A stretch of 64,000 bases of DNA. Origin: Onchidella celtica. Its lineage: Eukaryota; Mollusca; Gastropoda; Systellommatophora; Onchidiidae. Positions 21,447-32,482 of this stretch are shown in pieces (the first letter of the stretch is position 1; each line of letters opens with the position of its first letter). Where the stretch lies: assembly GCA_963931925.1 (NCBI GenBank), contig OZ007582.1, forward strand, positions 30,829,929-30,893,928, written 5' to 3'. The translations under genes were made by a program, and so were the position numbers. The notes beneath the pieces are model-generated. The model had not been told where the DNA came from. It saw only the letters and a list, made by a program, of their open reading frames with translations, and did no database searches.

Positions 21447-22024
21447 TAAAGCAACCCGTGAAAATAATACTGTCTTACATATAGATCTATATTTTTCGCT
21501 TTGTCTCTTCCTAACTCCTGATATGTCAAAGTTCGATATTTCAAACACTCGCTTGTGAGCTGAAACCACTTCGCCTGTGTTTAATTTCCGCCCTCAAGCG
21601 ACACTAGGAAAAAAAACCAATGTACTTTAACAAGCGTGCAAAGATCAGATCTGGCTCAGTCACTCGCCCGTGTATACCATGAGCAGCAGCGAAACGAAAC
21701 AAACATGACCTCGATCTCATAAGTTGCTGGGGACAAGTTTTTTAAGTCTCTTAATAAATCGATATTTTCGTGCATGGTGTAATCACGAAAATGCGAAAGA
21801 CCACGTCACGAGACCGAAAGCGCGTTTTCTATTCAATAGGACAGCCTTTACTTGTGCTGTCAATCAGGATGGAGTCATACTCGATACGCGTTAAAGTTAC
21901 AATGTCGTGGAGTCTTACGTCAAAGATTCTTGGTCTACAATTGTATACAGCAAGTCAACCAACTCTACCGCCTCCCATAGTGGGTTGAATGTGATCTGTT
22001 ATATGCAATTGATCAAGATGGGGA
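21447..22024. other. no gene recognised
   Basis: Unique-looking sequence with short frames only. Confidence 0.4.
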
Positions 22025-22140
22025 TCGTCTCTTTTTTTTTTGAGAGGGGAAGTGGCCGAACGGTCAAGCGATCTGTTTTCTTCATGGCAAGGCGATGGGT
22101 GCCGCAGCAGAAGTCGCAGGTTCGATTCCCATCTTAATCA
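22025..22140 (+). pseudogene. tRNA-like sequence (Leu/Ser type), probably a pseudogene or SINE head
   Basis: AGTGGCCGAACGGTCAAG is a good A box and GGTTCGATTCC a perfect B box, about 60 bp apart as in tRNAs with a long variable arm. AAGATGGGGA near 22014 could pair with TCCCATCTT at the 3' end, but a T-run stretch separates it from the D arm, and the T stem pairs poorly. A functional tRNA is therefore unlikely. Confidence 0.45.
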
Positions 22141-23009
22141 TTTCTTTTTCTTCTTTCTTTCACTCCCGCTTTGCTTTTCTAAGCACTAACTAGGCACTTC
22201 AACATTAATTCGCCTCACATTTTCTCTAAATTGTATACTAATTTAGCCCGATCTTGGTGGGGCACACTTTTATTACTCTGAAAATTGAAGTGGAGCGTAG
22301 AACAAAAACAGGTTAAGAAACACTGGGCTAAATACATGACGGTCCTGCAAAAATGGGGGAGTGTTGGCAGATCTGCACTCGAAGAACAAGTTAAGGAGAT
22401 TACGGGCAGCTGACACTAATATAGAGTAGCGGGTCATTCTGATAATGCTGGGGGATCGATTACATAATAATCAGATCGATGCTTATCAGCTGAATGCTTG
22501 GCGACCCCTCCCCCCCCCCCCCCCCAACCCTCCTTTTTTTTCATATTTCTCCCCTTCCCACGGGAGAACTAATATGAGGGACAAGGATACGTATGAACTT
22601 ATAGCGCCCCCCCCCCCCCAACCTCTCCTTTTGCCCCTTTCACGGGAGAAATAATGTGAGGGGTAAGGCTATGTAGGCTGTACACTCGTATGAATTGATA
22701 GCGTGGCAGTCAATTTCGTGCAGCATCAACATCCGGAAATTTGTCCTCTCACGCAAGCGCTGTTTTCTTTGGATGTTTGGCCCTCTGTGATGAAATGCCG
22801 GGTTCTTTGATGATTTCTTTTTCCCCGTTTTTTTTTTCTTTTCTTTTTTTAAAGCTTTCTCTTCCTTCAAATCACGGGCCTGTAACATGGAGTTATTTAT
22901 TCACGTAAGAACTGAAACGCATTGATTGCGCGCGTCATTACACTAAAGGATTGCAGTATCGATCCACGGTGGAAGGCTGATAGACTCGATAATGGTCGTA
23001 CCAGGAAAA
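22141..23009. other. no gene recognised; poly-C tracts
   Basis: Two C runs (about 22508-22525 and 22609-22619) and a T-rich stretch near 22820-22850. A segment near 22255-22330 (TGGTGGGGCACAC, GAAACACTGGGC) looks like a hAT-like remnant. Confidence 0.4.
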
Positions 23010-23385
23010 CAGCGTAGAGAGGGATAGAGAGAAAGTGAGAGACGGGGAAAGAAAAAGAGAGAGAGAAAGGGTAAGACGGAGAAAGCGACAGGGGGATGGA
23101 CAGAGAAAGCCAGAGGGGGATAGACAGAAAGAGTGAGTAAGAGATAAAAGGGAGAGAGGGGGACAGATAGAAGAGAGAAGGAGAAAGGGAGGTACAGAGA
23201 GAGGATAGAGACAAAGAGTAACAAAAAAAAAGAGAAAAGGACAGGACGAGAGAGACAGACAAGGAGTGGGGTGGGGGGTGGGAGGGGTGAAAGACAGAGA
23301 CAGAAACAGAAAAAGACAGAGAAAGAGAGAGAGAGCGAGAGAAGGAGAGAAAGAAAGAAAGCGAGGGGCAGGAGGTAGAACATTG
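23010..23385. repeat. purine tract (GA-rich)
   Basis: Nearly 380 bp of impure GA-rich sequence. The three long Ser/Leu-rich minus-strand frames across it are artefacts of composition. Confidence 0.85.
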
Positions 23386-23522
23386 AAATAAAGGACTCTT
23401 TGTTCCTTTCCGGAGAATATCCTATAAACAACACAATCCATCAAGCCAATAACACTGACGATGAAAAAAAAAAAAAAGAAACGGTCGTATAATAATACTT
23501 CTGAACTCTAGGAAATGATCAA

Positions 23523-23909
23523 GGTGGTCTAGAGGCAAGGCGCTCGCCTCTCATGCCAAGGGTCCCGGGTTCTAAACCCGGGCAGTGCAGGCATGTTGGA
23601 AATTGGATTTTTCTCATATTTTCAAGTCCCTGGTCCTATTGGGGGGTAGGATCGAGTACCTAGTCTTCTCGGATAAGGACGAAAAAATTCGGAGGGCCCG
23701 TGTGCACGTTAAAGATACCTTGGCAGTTGGAAATCGTAAAGAGCAGGCCGAAAGGCCGCTGCCCGGGCAAAATTGAAATTAATAGATTAAAATTTATCCA
23801 TATCATCTCCCCCCCCCCCCCCCCCGCCAGAACAAGAAATAATAAAAGAAGTAAAGTGAGGTGTAAATGCCAAGGGCAGCGAACCTCCTAAAATAAAGAC
23901 CTCAAATCA
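23523..23909 (+). mobile_element. tRNA-derived SINE with 12 bp target duplication, tail type A
   Basis: The head has TGGTCTAGAGGCAAGGCGC as A-box region and GGGTTCTAAACCC as a decayed B box. The body matches the other copies and the tail is CCTCCTAAAATAAAGACC. GGAAATGATCAA flanks it exactly at 23511-23522 and 23910-23921, which defines the element ends and shows retrotransposition. A C run (about 23810-23825) lies near the 3' part. Confidence 0.9.
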
Positions 23910-23921
23910 GGAAATGATCAA

Positions 23922-24404
23922 TCTTTCACAAACAAATCACAACATGGCTACATTTCTCAAGAAAAAGCGTCCTAACACTGTATTTGTTGGTCCAAATTGC
24001 GTGAACGGGTGTCTCAGACGTAACAATATTAATCAATCTCACGACGATTTCGAATAAAAAGAAACAAAAACGAGAAAAAGCGACAAGGAAAGACGGAATT
24101 GACCCATCTCTGTGACGGAAATCCAAGGGCAGACCACTCAACCACTCGGACTAACTTAGAGTTCTCTTCCGTGTCACCTCACCGGGATTACACAGCCTCT
24201 CACTGGGCACAAGGGAACTTGTACAGAGACAAATGGGGGGCAGAGAGACAATTCGTTTCTTACACTTCCAGTCACGTCCCTGCCTCAGCGGTGCTCAAAC
24301 GACGGGTCACAAGACCCACAAAATCCGGCAATTCCGGAACAGCATTAAAATTTCAGACTGTAGCTAAGTGAAAGAAACAATTAATAAACAAACAAACAAA
24401 TCAC
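23922..24404. other. no gene recognised
   Basis: Unique-looking DNA with an (AAAC)n run near 24380-24400. Confidence 0.4.
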
Positions 24405-24682
24405 CACCTTAATTCTTGTTTGTTTCAGCTCCACCATTTGCACGACTGAGAAATTCGACGTTAAACCTTGTGCCGCTTTAGTATTATGATAAGGATTTAG
24501 AATACATTGTAACTCAGAACTGTGAAATAACTTGATAAGTGCCATGAGGCACATGTGTCAAAGTGTGCATTAATTGTTCCACCTCTTCTACATACCAACA
24601 GATCTCAAGTTTTTTGTGTTGTTGTTGTTTTTTTTCTTCAGAAAATGGAGATAAAATAAACGAGAACTAAGGTCGCGATATC
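24405..24682. mobile_element. CTTAG-TIR MITE, copy 3
   Basis: It begins CTTAATTCTTGTTTGTTTCA and ends AACGAGAACTAAGGTCGCG, an inverted pair. Internal CACGACTGAGAAATTCGACG is shared with the copy at 44216. Confidence 0.75.
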
Positions 24683-25027
24683 AAGCTCCGACATGGCCCC
24701 ATAGCATGTGTCAAAATGCAAGGCGTAAAGGCAGTATGCAGGCTTGAAGAACTTGGTGTGCAGTAGGTTAATACTGATCCTTTTCACTACATGCAGTGCT
24801 GGGGGCTGGAGCGGTATGCGGGGGCCAGTCTTGCCTTGACGTTCCGTAAAGGATTAGTCTCTTTCTATGACCTTTGGTCAGTCGCTTATTACTTTTTTAA
24901 TATCCCTGTTATAATCGGGTGTAATGTGATCCGGTCCGTTGATTCACAACGGTTTATGTGTCGTGAAATTTTTCTATGAGCCTGATATTGGGAAAAAGGC
25001 CTCTCTCTCAATCTCTCCTTCTCTACG

Positions 25028-25156
25028 TCTGTCTCTCGAGTTATTCTAACTCCTTATCATAATTACTAAAGCTGCAAACGTTTAACATTGAATTTCTCAG
25101 TTGTGCAAAAAGTGGAGCGGGAACAGATAACAACTCTAAGGTCGTGCTATGACCAG
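25028..25156. mobile_element. CTTAG-TIR MITE, partial copy
   Basis: Only the half from TTATTCTAACTCCTTATCAT to CTCTAAGGTCGTGC is present. Confidence 0.6.
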
Positions 25157-25394
25157 GATTTCAGCATCTCTTTGACAATGCCTTTCCAGGGCTTTTCCAT
25201 GGCTACACTGATAAATTCCAAGGCCACAAGTTAATGTTCAGTTCTTTGTCATACTGAGTGGTGTTTTCAGTCAACTGTCGAAGCGCAAAATTGTACCTGT
25301 GCATCCTCTTCCTTTCCGACAGAATGTTGTAAGGGACGCGTTCTCTAGTTACAAAGCCAAATAGAGAAAATACTGAGTCATGTTTGCTGTTCAG

Positions 25395-25795
25395 CAATGG
25401 CTAGTAATCCCATTTGGGAAATTTGCCTTTGTGTCATTGCACATTGTGGAGCAGGCACGTCGTCGCCACAGTGCAGCGCCGGTCGGCGTTTTTTTTGGGT
25501 TGTTTTTTTTGGGGGGGGGGGGGGGTAAGGGTGAATTTAATTTGATTTTGCCCGGGCAGCAGTCTGTTCGGCCTGCTGTTTTCGACTTCCAACTGCCAAT
25601 GTATCTTTAACATGCACAACGTGCACAAGGGCCCTCCAAATTTTTTCGTCCTTATCGGAGAAGACTAGGTACCCGATAGGATCAAGGACACGAAATTATG
25701 AGAAAAATCCCAAACTTCCAACATGCCTGCACCGGCCGGAGGGGACCCTTGGCATGAGAGGCGAGCACCTTGGCTCTAGACCACCTTGTCCCCTA
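25395..25795 (-). mobile_element. tRNA-derived SINE with head, tail type B
   Basis: On the minus strand this starts with an A-box region (GGTGGTCTAGAGCCAAGGTG) and has the standard body. Its tail differs from type A: after a G/T-rich stretch it reads CGCCGGCGCTGCACTG-like sequence and ends AAATTTCCCAAATGGGATTA. The copy at 28421 has the same tail. The B box is decayed. Confidence 0.8.
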
Positions 25796-26368
25796 TGTAA
25801 AACAGTACCCGTTCCCAACAAGAGCCTATCGTATATCCGATCTGTGCCTCACTCAGTTGGGGTTCTACGACAGGTCTAAGAAACAACTAAAAGAATCAAC
25901 CAAACCATGGCAAACGCAACCCATCAGACCCACGTCCGAAAGCTGCATCTCCACTCGACGTTTAACAACACAAGAAGATAGAAAAGAAAAAAAACGAAAA
26001 AGAAGACTTCAAGAGAGAACATTTATACAGTTATTCATTTTGTTCCCATTTTTATTCCTCCCATGTTTTTTACAATGTAGCTTAAATGCCTTGAGAATCT
26101 CGGGGCTGTTTCCAGGGCTCTTCCAGGGATCTCTGGGATCCCATGACTGTGGTGGGAATGTTGATTAATACAATGTTAAATGTCCCTCTCTCTCTCTCTC
26201 TCCCTCCCCCCCCCCCCCCTTCCATTTTGCAAGACGTAATTTAGCAATAAACCAGAAAACAAACACAAATGTTTTCTGTTGTTGTTGTTGTTTTTAATTA
26301 ATTCAGAAGTCATTTCTCATTTGAATGTAAAGAAATTGTACCCACGTGGAAATAATGTACATGTATTC
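25796..26368. other. no gene recognised; CT and C runs
   Basis: A CT run followed by a C run lies near 26185-26219 and a (GTT)n run near 26278-26292. The 132-residue frame at 25770-26168 overlaps the SINE head and shows no domain. Confidence 0.4.
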
Positions 26369-26376
26369 CATTAGAC

Positions 26377-26597
26377 CGTGTTTCTCAACCTTTTTTTTTT
26401 GCCCCATCAACATCATCATTAAGTGCCCTGTCCCGTACCCCACTTTAAAACAAACAAACAAAAAAAAGTGCGCCCACCGTGATCGGCCAGTGTTAGTACA
26501 CAGTATAATTATTATATATGTGTACAAAAGGCTCGAAAAATATTTCTACGCCCCATTTTGAAGTCCCACGCACCAATTTGACTTTTGAGAAACACCG
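26377..26597. mobile_element. hAT-like MITE with 8 bp duplication
   Basis: GTGTTTCTCAA near the left end is inverted at the right (TTGAGAAACAC). CATTAGAC is duplicated exactly at 26369-26376 and 26598-26605. The 8 bp duplication is a hAT hallmark. Related fragments lie near 541-640 and 37630-38440. Confidence 0.75.
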
Positions 26598-26612
26598 CAT
26601 TAGACTCTACAG

Positions 26613-27384
26613 CAGGAGTGGCCAAACCTATTCAATGTACGAGCAACGTAAGCTTGAGACGTTCGAGGGCCACAAGATATGAACAAAATTGACACACACG
26701 TTTTTATTTTTACACACATATTTTGTTACAAAATGTTTTGGGCCCTAGGAAAGACCGGCAGAAATGTCTTCCGCTATATGACAACACCTAAACCAAGTGA
26801 TAGCCTAAACTCCCTAGAAAGAAGAAAACAAGTTGTCCTTTTCCGCCTACGCACACAATATAAATATAGCTCTTAAAGCCCACTTAAACAGAATTTACCC
26901 CCAGAAGGAACCCCTGTGCTCACTGTGCCCTCACCGCTATGAAACTGTATCGCACCTCCTTTTTAACTGCCAATCACTTCGTGATTTACGAACTACACTG
27001 CTACCAACCAACCCAGACTTTGAAAACACTCTATTCTGTGGAACAGACCAACTCAACCAAACCTACAAATTTTATGTCATGGCAACAAGACAAAAGGCAC
27101 AAGCTCAGAAGACTGCTGGATCGGAAAAGGACAGTAAGTTACAAAATGTTTATATAAATGTTAGGAAATTCATGTATGCAACCATAATTATTTACTCATG
27201 ACGCAGTTTTTAAACTCTTAATTGGAATTAGTTTCAGTAATCACATATATACCAAATATCTTCCAAATCTTGACTGATAAATTAAATGTGATGCAAAAGA
27301 GCTCTGCCAACATATTTCCACGAGCCGCATATTGAAGGTCAAGGAGCCGCGTGTGGCTCCCCGGCCGCGGTTTTGCCACCCCTG
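26613..27384. mobile_element. hAT element with 8 bp duplication, carrying a LINE fragment
   Basis: Ends CAGGAGTGGCCAAACC and GGTTTTGCCACCCCTG are inverted (14 of 16 match). CTCTACAG is duplicated exactly at 26605-26612 and 27385-27392. It inserted directly at the right end of the preceding hAT-like element. Inside, no transposase is visible; instead there is a LINE-derived piece at about 26730-27180. Confidence 0.85.
26730..27180 (+). pseudogene. non-LTR retrotransposon C-terminal fragment with frameshift
   Basis: One frame reads VFRYMTTPKPSDSLNSLERR then KQVVLFRLRTQ. A second frame continues KAHLNRIYPQKEPLCSLC and ETVSHLLFNC, a CxxC...H...C zinc-like motif common after the RNase H or RT region of LINE proteins. 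The change of frame near 26860-26870 shows a frameshift. It lies wholly within the hAT element. Confidence 0.6.
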
Positions 27385-27392
27385 CTCTACAG

Positions 27393-28059
27393 CAAGCCAC
27401 TCTCCTATCCCCTCTTCCCTGGCTGGATGTTTATCAATGGTCACAGCAGTAACAAAAACAACCAAAAAACAACACCGGAAATTTTAAAAACAAAACAAAA
27501 CGAAACAAAAGCCTCCAGTCTTCCGTATCGATACAAGCTACAGAACTGACAGCCCTCGCGAGCGTTTACTAACCATTTTACTCAGTGATTCCGAAAGGTC
27601 ACACACGAAGCAACGATTTTTTCTGTCCGTCTGTCTCTCCCTCCATGGTATGACATTGCACTCAATGACAGCCCACCAATTATAGTTTACACAGCTACCT
27701 AACTACCTGTGTATCTCATAGATCCGACACATGCCATCACAAGGGGTTGCAAAAAAATAAATTTTTAAAAAGGCGTGATGCCAAACCGTTATGACAGTTC
27801 TGAGGCCGAAAATCCATAATTATATCCACGACTCCGTCACGATACCGAACCAAATAACAGTTGATATCAGTGTTGTTCTGGTGTCGTTTCGTGTTGATGG
27901 ATTCAGAAAGTAAGATTTGCGCTGGTGCGATCTGTTTCGTCTCAGCGACGCTTTGATTTCGTTTCGGAGTGGGCTGTGCATATTTATGTAGATTTCTAGC
28001 TTTGGACCCAGTAAAACAGACCAACTGCTACCACAACTGACCCATTTATAATTATGTGG
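27393..28059. other. no gene recognised
   Basis: Unique-looking DNA. The minus-strand frame 27737-28024 has no recognised domain. Confidence 0.4.
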
Positions 28060-28420
28060 TACACCAATTTCGCGTCTTTCCTTCGTCTAAAACACAGGAA
28101 TTTATAGTGACATCACAAAAATTCTAGCTACATGTACATATACAGCAATTTCGTATGTTTACTTCGTCTAAAATACAGACATAATTATATAGTAATACAG
28201 TGTAATGATATCATAAGAATTCCATCTACATTTATGCAGCAAATTCGTGTATTTGCTTCATCAAAAACACAGACTTGTATAATAATTGGTACTACAAAAA
28301 CTCCAGCTGGGCAGCTACACAAGGTTAGGTATAATTATTCGTGTATTTACTTCATCTAAAGCACGATATTTATATTATTGATATCACAAGAACTCCAGCT
28401 ATGTTTTTTGTATTTTATAT
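28060..28420. repeat. diverged ~90 bp tandem repeat
   Basis: The motif GTATTTACTTCATCTAAA with a following ACAGA and ATCACAA-AACTCCAGCTA block recurs near 28066, 28150, 28245 and 28340, and once more after the SINE at 28820. The SINE therefore inserted into this array. Confidence 0.65.
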
Positions 28421-28818
28421 ACTTCTTTAATCCCATTTGGGAAATTTGCCTTAGTGTCGTTGCAGCTCAGTTACAACTAGAGCAGACACGACGTCGCTAC
28501 AGTGCAGCGCCGGTCGGCGGGTTTTTTTTTCTTTGGACGGGGGGGCGGGGGCGGTAGGAAATATTTTATTTAATTTCGCCCAGGGCAGCGCCCTGTTCGG
28601 CCTGCTCTTCTCGATTTCCAACTGACAAGGTATCTTTAACGTGCACAACGTGCACACCGGCCCTCCGAGTTTTTCGTCTTTATCCGAGAAGACTAGGTCC
28701 TCGATCCTACGTACCAAAGGATCAGGGACAGGAAAATATGAGAAAAATCCCAAAATTTCAAACATGCTTGCACCGACCGGGATTCGAACCCAGTACATTC
28801 AGCATGAAAGGTGAGCAC
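28421..28818 (-). mobile_element. tRNA-derived SINE, head truncated, tail type B
   Basis: Minus-strand body as in the other copies, with a perfect B box (GGGTTCGAATCCCGGTCGGT) and the same tail as 25395, ending AAATTTCCCAAATGGGATTA. The first ~20 bp of the head appear to be missing. The 115-residue frame across it is not a gene. Confidence 0.85.
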
Positions 28819-29007
28819 CTCCGTGTATTTCATCATCTAAAACTCAGATATCTAAACTGATATCATATTATATATCTTAGGACATCATGCCATATTGGAA
28901 TTCCGGCGGAAATCCTCAAATGCTTTACATCAAGTGTGTCTTGTCAAAGTTACGATGATGTACAAAATATGTTAAGAAGGTTCATTTGTTTTGGTCGTCA
29001 CGTGTTT
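28819..29007. other. last unit of ~90 bp repeat, then unique DNA
   Basis: CGTGTATTTCATCATCTAAA resumes the array interrupted by the SINE. Nothing else is recognised. Confidence 0.4.
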
Positions 29008-29218
29008 TAGCCCTCTAGTGCCAGAGCCAAACTGACAATTTCAAAACTTCTGGAATAAAGTGCTGCACTGAATTTAAATAATCAGATTATTGCCAAAAAT
29101 GTAAACATGTAATTGATAAAATTATTTGTCAATAAAATACGAAGGGTAAAATGTCAAAGAGAGCATTATTTTGTTCCACGTGACCAGTTTCAAATATGGC
29201 ACACTGGGCGCTAAAGGG
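29008..29218. mobile_element. possible TTAA-type MITE, diverged
   Basis: The left TTAGCCCTCTAGTGCC is similar to the complement of the right end GGGCGCTAAAGGGTTAA. TTAA is present on the right (29219-29222) but decayed on the left. Size (211 bp) fits the other TTAA MITEs. Confidence 0.4.
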
Positions 29219-29339
29219 TTAACAAACAAAACCTGAACAAACTTCAAAGAAGGACTTCCGCTTTGCCTGCTGGAGAAATGGGGGGAAACAGCCAGGGAGA
29301 GAAATTTGGGAAATAGTGAACTTTTTCTCTTCCCTCCTT

Positions 29340-29630
29340 GTCCTTTCTTCACTCTCACGTTTTTCTTTCCTCGTCTTCTTCTTCTTTCTCTCTCTTCTTC
29401 TTCTTGTTCTTCTCCTCTCTCTCTCTCTCTCTCCTTCTTCTTCTTCTTCTGTCTTATCATTCTGCTATATTCTGTCTCACGTCTAGTTTCTTCCTAGTAC
29501 AATTTGGCCGTTTTCGTGTAGATGTACTTTCTCCAGATCCCCCCCCCCCTACTTCTGTCCTACCTTTGTGTTATATTCTGTTTAACGTCTTGCTTCTTCC
29601 TAAGAACAACATGATCGTTTTCGTGACGAC

Positions 29631-29680
<50 letters not shown>
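29340..29680. repeat. CT/CTT tracts flanking two inverted family C units
   Basis: CTT and CT runs at about 29350-29460 and a CT run at 29636-29678. Between them are two minus-orientation family C units (about 29490-29530 and 29590-29630; complement reads ACGAAAACG-type and GTACTAGGAAGAA). Confidence 0.65.
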
Positions 29681-29681
<1 letters not shown>

Positions 29682-30480
29682 CGTCCCATTCTACAATTCC
29701 TAACGTTCATCTTTCGCCACGCCCCCCCCTCCCTCTCCCCCACATCCTCTTTTCTCATTCCGTCTTAACATCCTGCCCTGACACTCAGAAGAAAAAAAAA
29801 ATAAATAAAAAATCCGAGGATTTACTAGCCCTAAGGCCACGAGTCTTCATAAAGATCTCTCCTATTGAAAGCCATGCAGCCTTAAATCCCCCTTTGAAGC
29901 CGTAATTACTGCAGTGAAATGTAGCGTCAACTATGCGTAACCCCCCCCCCCCCCCAAAGTTGTAACTTGCGAAACAGTTAGGAAAGCCGACCCAATACCT
30001 TTTCAACAACAGAAAATAAGTTCAAAACTGAGAGACAAAAAAAAAAAACAACAACTATGCGTTCTCATGCTACACGGACTGAGTGCAAAAACAATCACGT
30101 CACTGCTTTACGTTAAAGGCATACGTCAGACTTATGCCAAAAGGCAACTGAGCAACTAACAGTTCACTGCATTCCTGAGCACGGGACTATCAGATAATAT
30201 TATAGAAAAAGAAATAGGAAAATGTAATAATACAACAGAATCATAATGGCATAAGTCATCAAATGGCAGGAAAAGAAACAGTGTCAAAAACGACTTACGC
30301 CATTAGCGTAGAGCAGTGATGATCAGACCCTCAGCACTGCAGAGTTAGGAATCTATGATGTATTTGGGCGATTCAACTTAACACCAACTAGTCAAATGTG
30401 GCAAATCCTGTGCTACAAATCTACATCAGCTACCAAAGCAGGCGAAAACCGCAAATCATTGCAATGAGAAAAACAAAAAT
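29681..30480. other. no gene recognised; C and A runs
   Basis: C runs near 29541, 29721 and 29940-29955 and A-rich runs near 29791 and 30037. No supported gene. Confidence 0.4.
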
Positions 30481-30483
30481 AGA

Positions 30484-30765
30484 ATGGATTTCGAGTATAC
30501 AGCACTGTGGTCGGTGCAATACTGTCGCATTATTGGATTCAAAACTGAGGGTTACCGCATACGACAATGGCGCATTATTGTATGGAGCACTGGTGCATTC
30601 CTGCATATAACATTGGCGTATTACAGTACACAATACCGGCGCATTGCTGTATACAACACTGGCACATTCCTACATACAACACTGGCGCAATACTGCACTG
30701 ACACAAGACTGGTGCACTACTGTATACAAAACTAGCAAATTACTGTATAACTATATTGGCGCTTC
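30484..30765. repeat. strongly diverged ~29 bp tandem repeat
   Basis: Words of the type ACAACACTGGCGCATTACTG recur every ~26-30 bp about ten times. Frames on both strands read through but lack domains. Confidence 0.7.
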
Positions 30766-31935
30766 CCGCAAAAAGCTCTGACGGAATACTGTGGATACAA
30801 CACCAATGCAATCGCATACAACGTTATCATAAGGATTTTTTGCTCTCAACATCTCCTCATCTCCAATCTCAATCACAGTCGTAACTTCGGCATGGCTCGC
30901 TGACTGCAGGGATTACATGCACAGCTGATTCTGCCACGCCCATTTCTAACCCCAAACACTCCACACTTGTTGAACACAGAACAGATTGCAAGGTTCTCTG
31001 CTCAAAACACTATAACACGTTCATAATGTCTGAATGGCATTTAACAGATCTTTGTGGACATTAATTCCGAGCCTTAACTTTCGCCCAGGAGGTCGAGCAA
31101 CCCCGCCCATCCATTTAAAATCCCTATTCAAACTTGTACAAGCAAAAATATCCCCCGTTATCTGACATCTCACCCAATACATCAATACGAATCTTATCGC
31201 CTAATTCGGCCTGTTACACTGAGCGCATATAAATGACCTCCACGATGCAACAAATGCCCACACCATGCTTTCATAATAGAACAAAAAATAACTAGTGCTC
31301 AGCATGGCTCGGCTCGGCACCTTATACCGCGCAGTTTGTGGACAGGACATACACTCAGAGAAGGAATGGTTTGTTTGGCTATCCTGTCTCCGGTCTAACT
31401 TCAAAGAGACATTGTACAGATTTTGGCAAAACTTTCCCTAATTTAATTCTTTTGCTCTCTTTTACACCATAAAAGAATTGGAAAATATGATTCAGAAGAC
31501 AATCAAACACGGCACATGGAAACCAGTCCGTGCAAACAAAGTAAGCTGTGATTCTGTACCATTCTGAATGAAATACACTTTGAGAATACAAGAAAACAAG
31601 AACAAATCTTCATGTACATGATCCACATCTAAATGGCAATCCTATTACTTCATTCTGTATATAGTTACTTTGTTTAGCATTTCTTGAACACAATAAAAAC
31701 GTGATATCTCCAGCGGAAGAACCAAAATCTCACTTCAGCTGAAATCCTGTGACATTGACAATTTTCATCACTGTTACACGCGTACTTATACTGGAAGAGA
31801 GAGATACATGCACACAATACGCAGAAAGAATAAGATGAGATTTTCTTTCATTTGTTTTCCGCCTTTTGGCGCAGGATCGCTTTGACAATGTCTTTTGCAA
31901 CTCCCATGGGGGCCATGATCCCCAGGTTGAAAACC
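30766..31935. other. no gene recognised
   Basis: Unique AT-rich DNA with short frames only. Confidence 0.4.
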
Positions 31936-32130
31936 CTTGCTCTGGTCCCATAGGGGACCTACATTTTTAGGACCCTGAAGTTTGAACTGTTATGGGGCCC
32001 CTTTGCAACCAGCAACAGTAGGGCAACATCCAAAATTCACTCATTAAAAAAAAATGAGGGCATTTTTCAGGTCCCCTGAAGCTTAAAAGCTTCTTTAGTT
32101 CATAGCACAAGTAGATCTATCACTGCTCTG
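31936..32130. repeat. dispersed repeat, inverted copy at 50935-51100
   Basis: GGACCTACATTTTTAGGACC, AACCAGCAACAGTAGGGCAA and the ATCCAAAA-TCACTCATT block appear as reverse complements, in mirrored order, at 50935-51100. Element class unknown; GCTCTGGTC occurs near both ends of this copy. Confidence 0.6.
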
Positions 32131-32392
32131 GTCTATGAGATAGAAGGACAAAGCAATTTTTACCCAATTAGCGCAAAAGTCTGGCTTACCTTCAAAGAGC
32201 TTGACAAGACACAGTTTGCATGTCACATCTCCCTAGTGATGTATAATCCATCATAAAGTGAGTTACCCCATTGTGTTGACACAGGCAAATGTCATGCCCA
32301 AGGCTAAATGAAGACAGTTTATCTGCAAGCAAAGACAAACAAACAAAATGTCATGGGTATTTGACCTGGGCAGAGCAAATGACATTTCCTAC

Positions 32393-32482
32393 CTGATGTT
32401 AAACATGCAGGGCACGATGACAGGGAAGTCGAGGACAAGAAACTGTATTGATGGGGATGGAGAACTGGAGAGGGAGAGTCAT
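32393..32482 (-). CDS. doubtful exon candidate
   Basis: On the minus strand TTTACCTTGTAG could be an acceptor and CAG|GTAGGA a donor around 90 bp. One frame reads IQFLVLDFPVIVPCMFNIR and another is also open. The plus strand here also has an acceptor-like ACATGCAG and donor CAAG|GTAAAC, so strand and reality are uncertain. Confidence 0.15.

Noticed and set aside
22897-23444. 121-168 residue minus-strand frames
   Set aside because: Low-complexity CT-derived Ser/Leu/Phe sequence without domains.
25770-26168. 132 residue plus-strand frame
   Set aside because: Starts inside a SINE head and shows no domain; composition shifts along its length.
26833-27201. 122 residue frame as a host gene
   Set aside because: It is a LINE C-terminal remnant inside a hAT element, with a frameshift.
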